Assembly (NCBI GenBank): GCA_948146395.1
Contig: OX411558.1
Span: 52,089,622 to 52,153,621, forward strand
From: Fragum whitleyi
Lineage: Eukaryota > Mollusca > Bivalvia > Cardiida > Cardiidae
DNA: 64,000 nt
Reading direction: 5' to 3'
Below the pieces are notes generated by a model, which had not been told where the DNA came from, searched no databases, and saw only the letters and a list, made by a program, of their open reading frames with translations. Position numbers and translations under genes: made by a program. Of the stretch, positions 63,340 through 64,000 are shown in pieces; position 1 is the first letter of the stretch; the number at the start of each line of letters is the position of its first letter.

Positions 63340-63720
63340 GGCGAGAGATTTTTTTGGTGAGACATTTCTTTGGGTATCAAATATACCTCCGCACATAAAA
63401 TGCACATTTTTCATCTGATCACAATGATTTTTCTTAGACTTATAAAGGGTCTCTCAAGGATCATTCCAGTGAATTTTGGTTGATATCCATAGATTACATT
63501 CTGAGAAAATGATTTTCAACGTTTCCACTATAAACCATATAGAGAAATGACCTCCGCCCATGAAAAACATATTTTTCATCCAATCACAATAATTTTCGGT
63601 AGCATGATAAAGGGTCACTCAAGTTTACTTAAGTGAAATTTGGATGATATCTGTCCAATAGATTCTGAGACAATGATTTTCAAAGTTTCCACTATATGAC
63701 ATATTGTTACTGTCGTAGTG
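63340..63720 (-). mobile_element. Family D fragment, minus strand
   Basis: Two core units (CAAATATACCTCCGCACATA, CATATAGAGAAATGACCTCC, AAAGGGTCACTCAAGTTTAC); both ends are missing. Confidence 0.6.
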
Positions 63721-63819
63721 AAGTAGCAAAATACTTATGGTACGAATTATGACGTAACAGTTTAACCCGATTAACTCCCTTGTTGAAAAATCCACCATTT
63801 ACCTTTTTTGCGCGTGAAA

Positions 63820-63900
63820 CGAATCATGAATGAATGAATGAATGAATGAATGTCGTTTTATGGCCCGTCGACAGCTAAGGTCATGTTGGGCGCAAACACT
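63820..63900. repeat. GAAT microsatellite and TTATGGCCCGTCGAC repeat
   Basis: GAATGAATGAATGAATGAAT (63827-63851) leads into TTTTATGGCCCGTCGACAGC and GGTCATGTTGGGCGC. The same pair is at 46490-46550, and the second part is at 56775. The final 100 bp show nothing recognisable. Confidence 0.55.
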
Positions 63901-64000
63901 TCTGTATTAAACTGGAATAATCCGACGTGAGCACGAAAGCACATGGACTCCCCTCAGAACAGGAGAACGGTCCATGTGCGAGTCCACCCGACCGGAAAAT

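Overview
This is AT-rich animal DNA, almost certainly from a bivalve mollusc (inferred, not proven). The evidence is large introns with GT-AG splice sites, a metazoan tRNA-Thr, a gene combining IgGFc-binding, ShKT-like and aspartate-rich modules ahead of a transmembrane tail, and very dense repeats. Those repeats include pearl/HINE-like tandem-core elements ('GCTCACCTGAGC...' head, '...GGCCCTCTTGTT' end) and tRNA-headed SINEs of a kind abundant in clams and oysters. No bacterial-type operons are present.

Layout: 1-17 kb holds no gene I can support; it is a mosaic of MITEs, hairpin elements, SINEs and two long arrays of ~145-bp units (4.2-6.1 and 9.4-10.95 kb). 17-23 kb is mostly unassigned, with a ~0.9-kb element bearing near-identical 26-bp inverted ends (19.68-20.60 kb) and an intact tRNA-Thr(UGU) on the minus strand (22.83-22.91 kb). 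23.2-51.8 kb is one plus-strand gene, which I assembled from 15 exons whose splice phases all agree. It encodes at least 1,266 residues: an N-terminal segment, an IgGFc-binding-like domain, a cysteine-containing module that may be FAMeT-like, a six-cysteine ShKT-like domain, a second IgGFc-binding-like domain, an aspartate-rich DxDxDG-type stretch, one transmembrane helix and a ~50-residue cytoplasmic tail. The start codon and signal peptide were not found. A polyadenylation signal lies 10 bases after the stop codon.

The introns are packed with short transposons, several within 20-60 bp of an exon. Two exons (23.2 kb and 43.1 kb) have had their 3' ends, including the donor splice site, tandemly copied into the following intron. 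52-64 kb contains more repeats (mostly minus-oriented copies of the same families), a broken DDE_Tnp_4 (Harbinger-like) transposase, a nested tandem array (57.3-59.1 kb), a short Cys/His-rich reading frame and a short acidic reading frame.

The main gene is best read as a membrane-anchored, probably secreted-side recognition or adhesion protein; that role is inferred from its domains. Everything else is non-coding repeat or decayed mobile DNA as far as I can see. Repeat-family boundaries were read by eye and are approximate.
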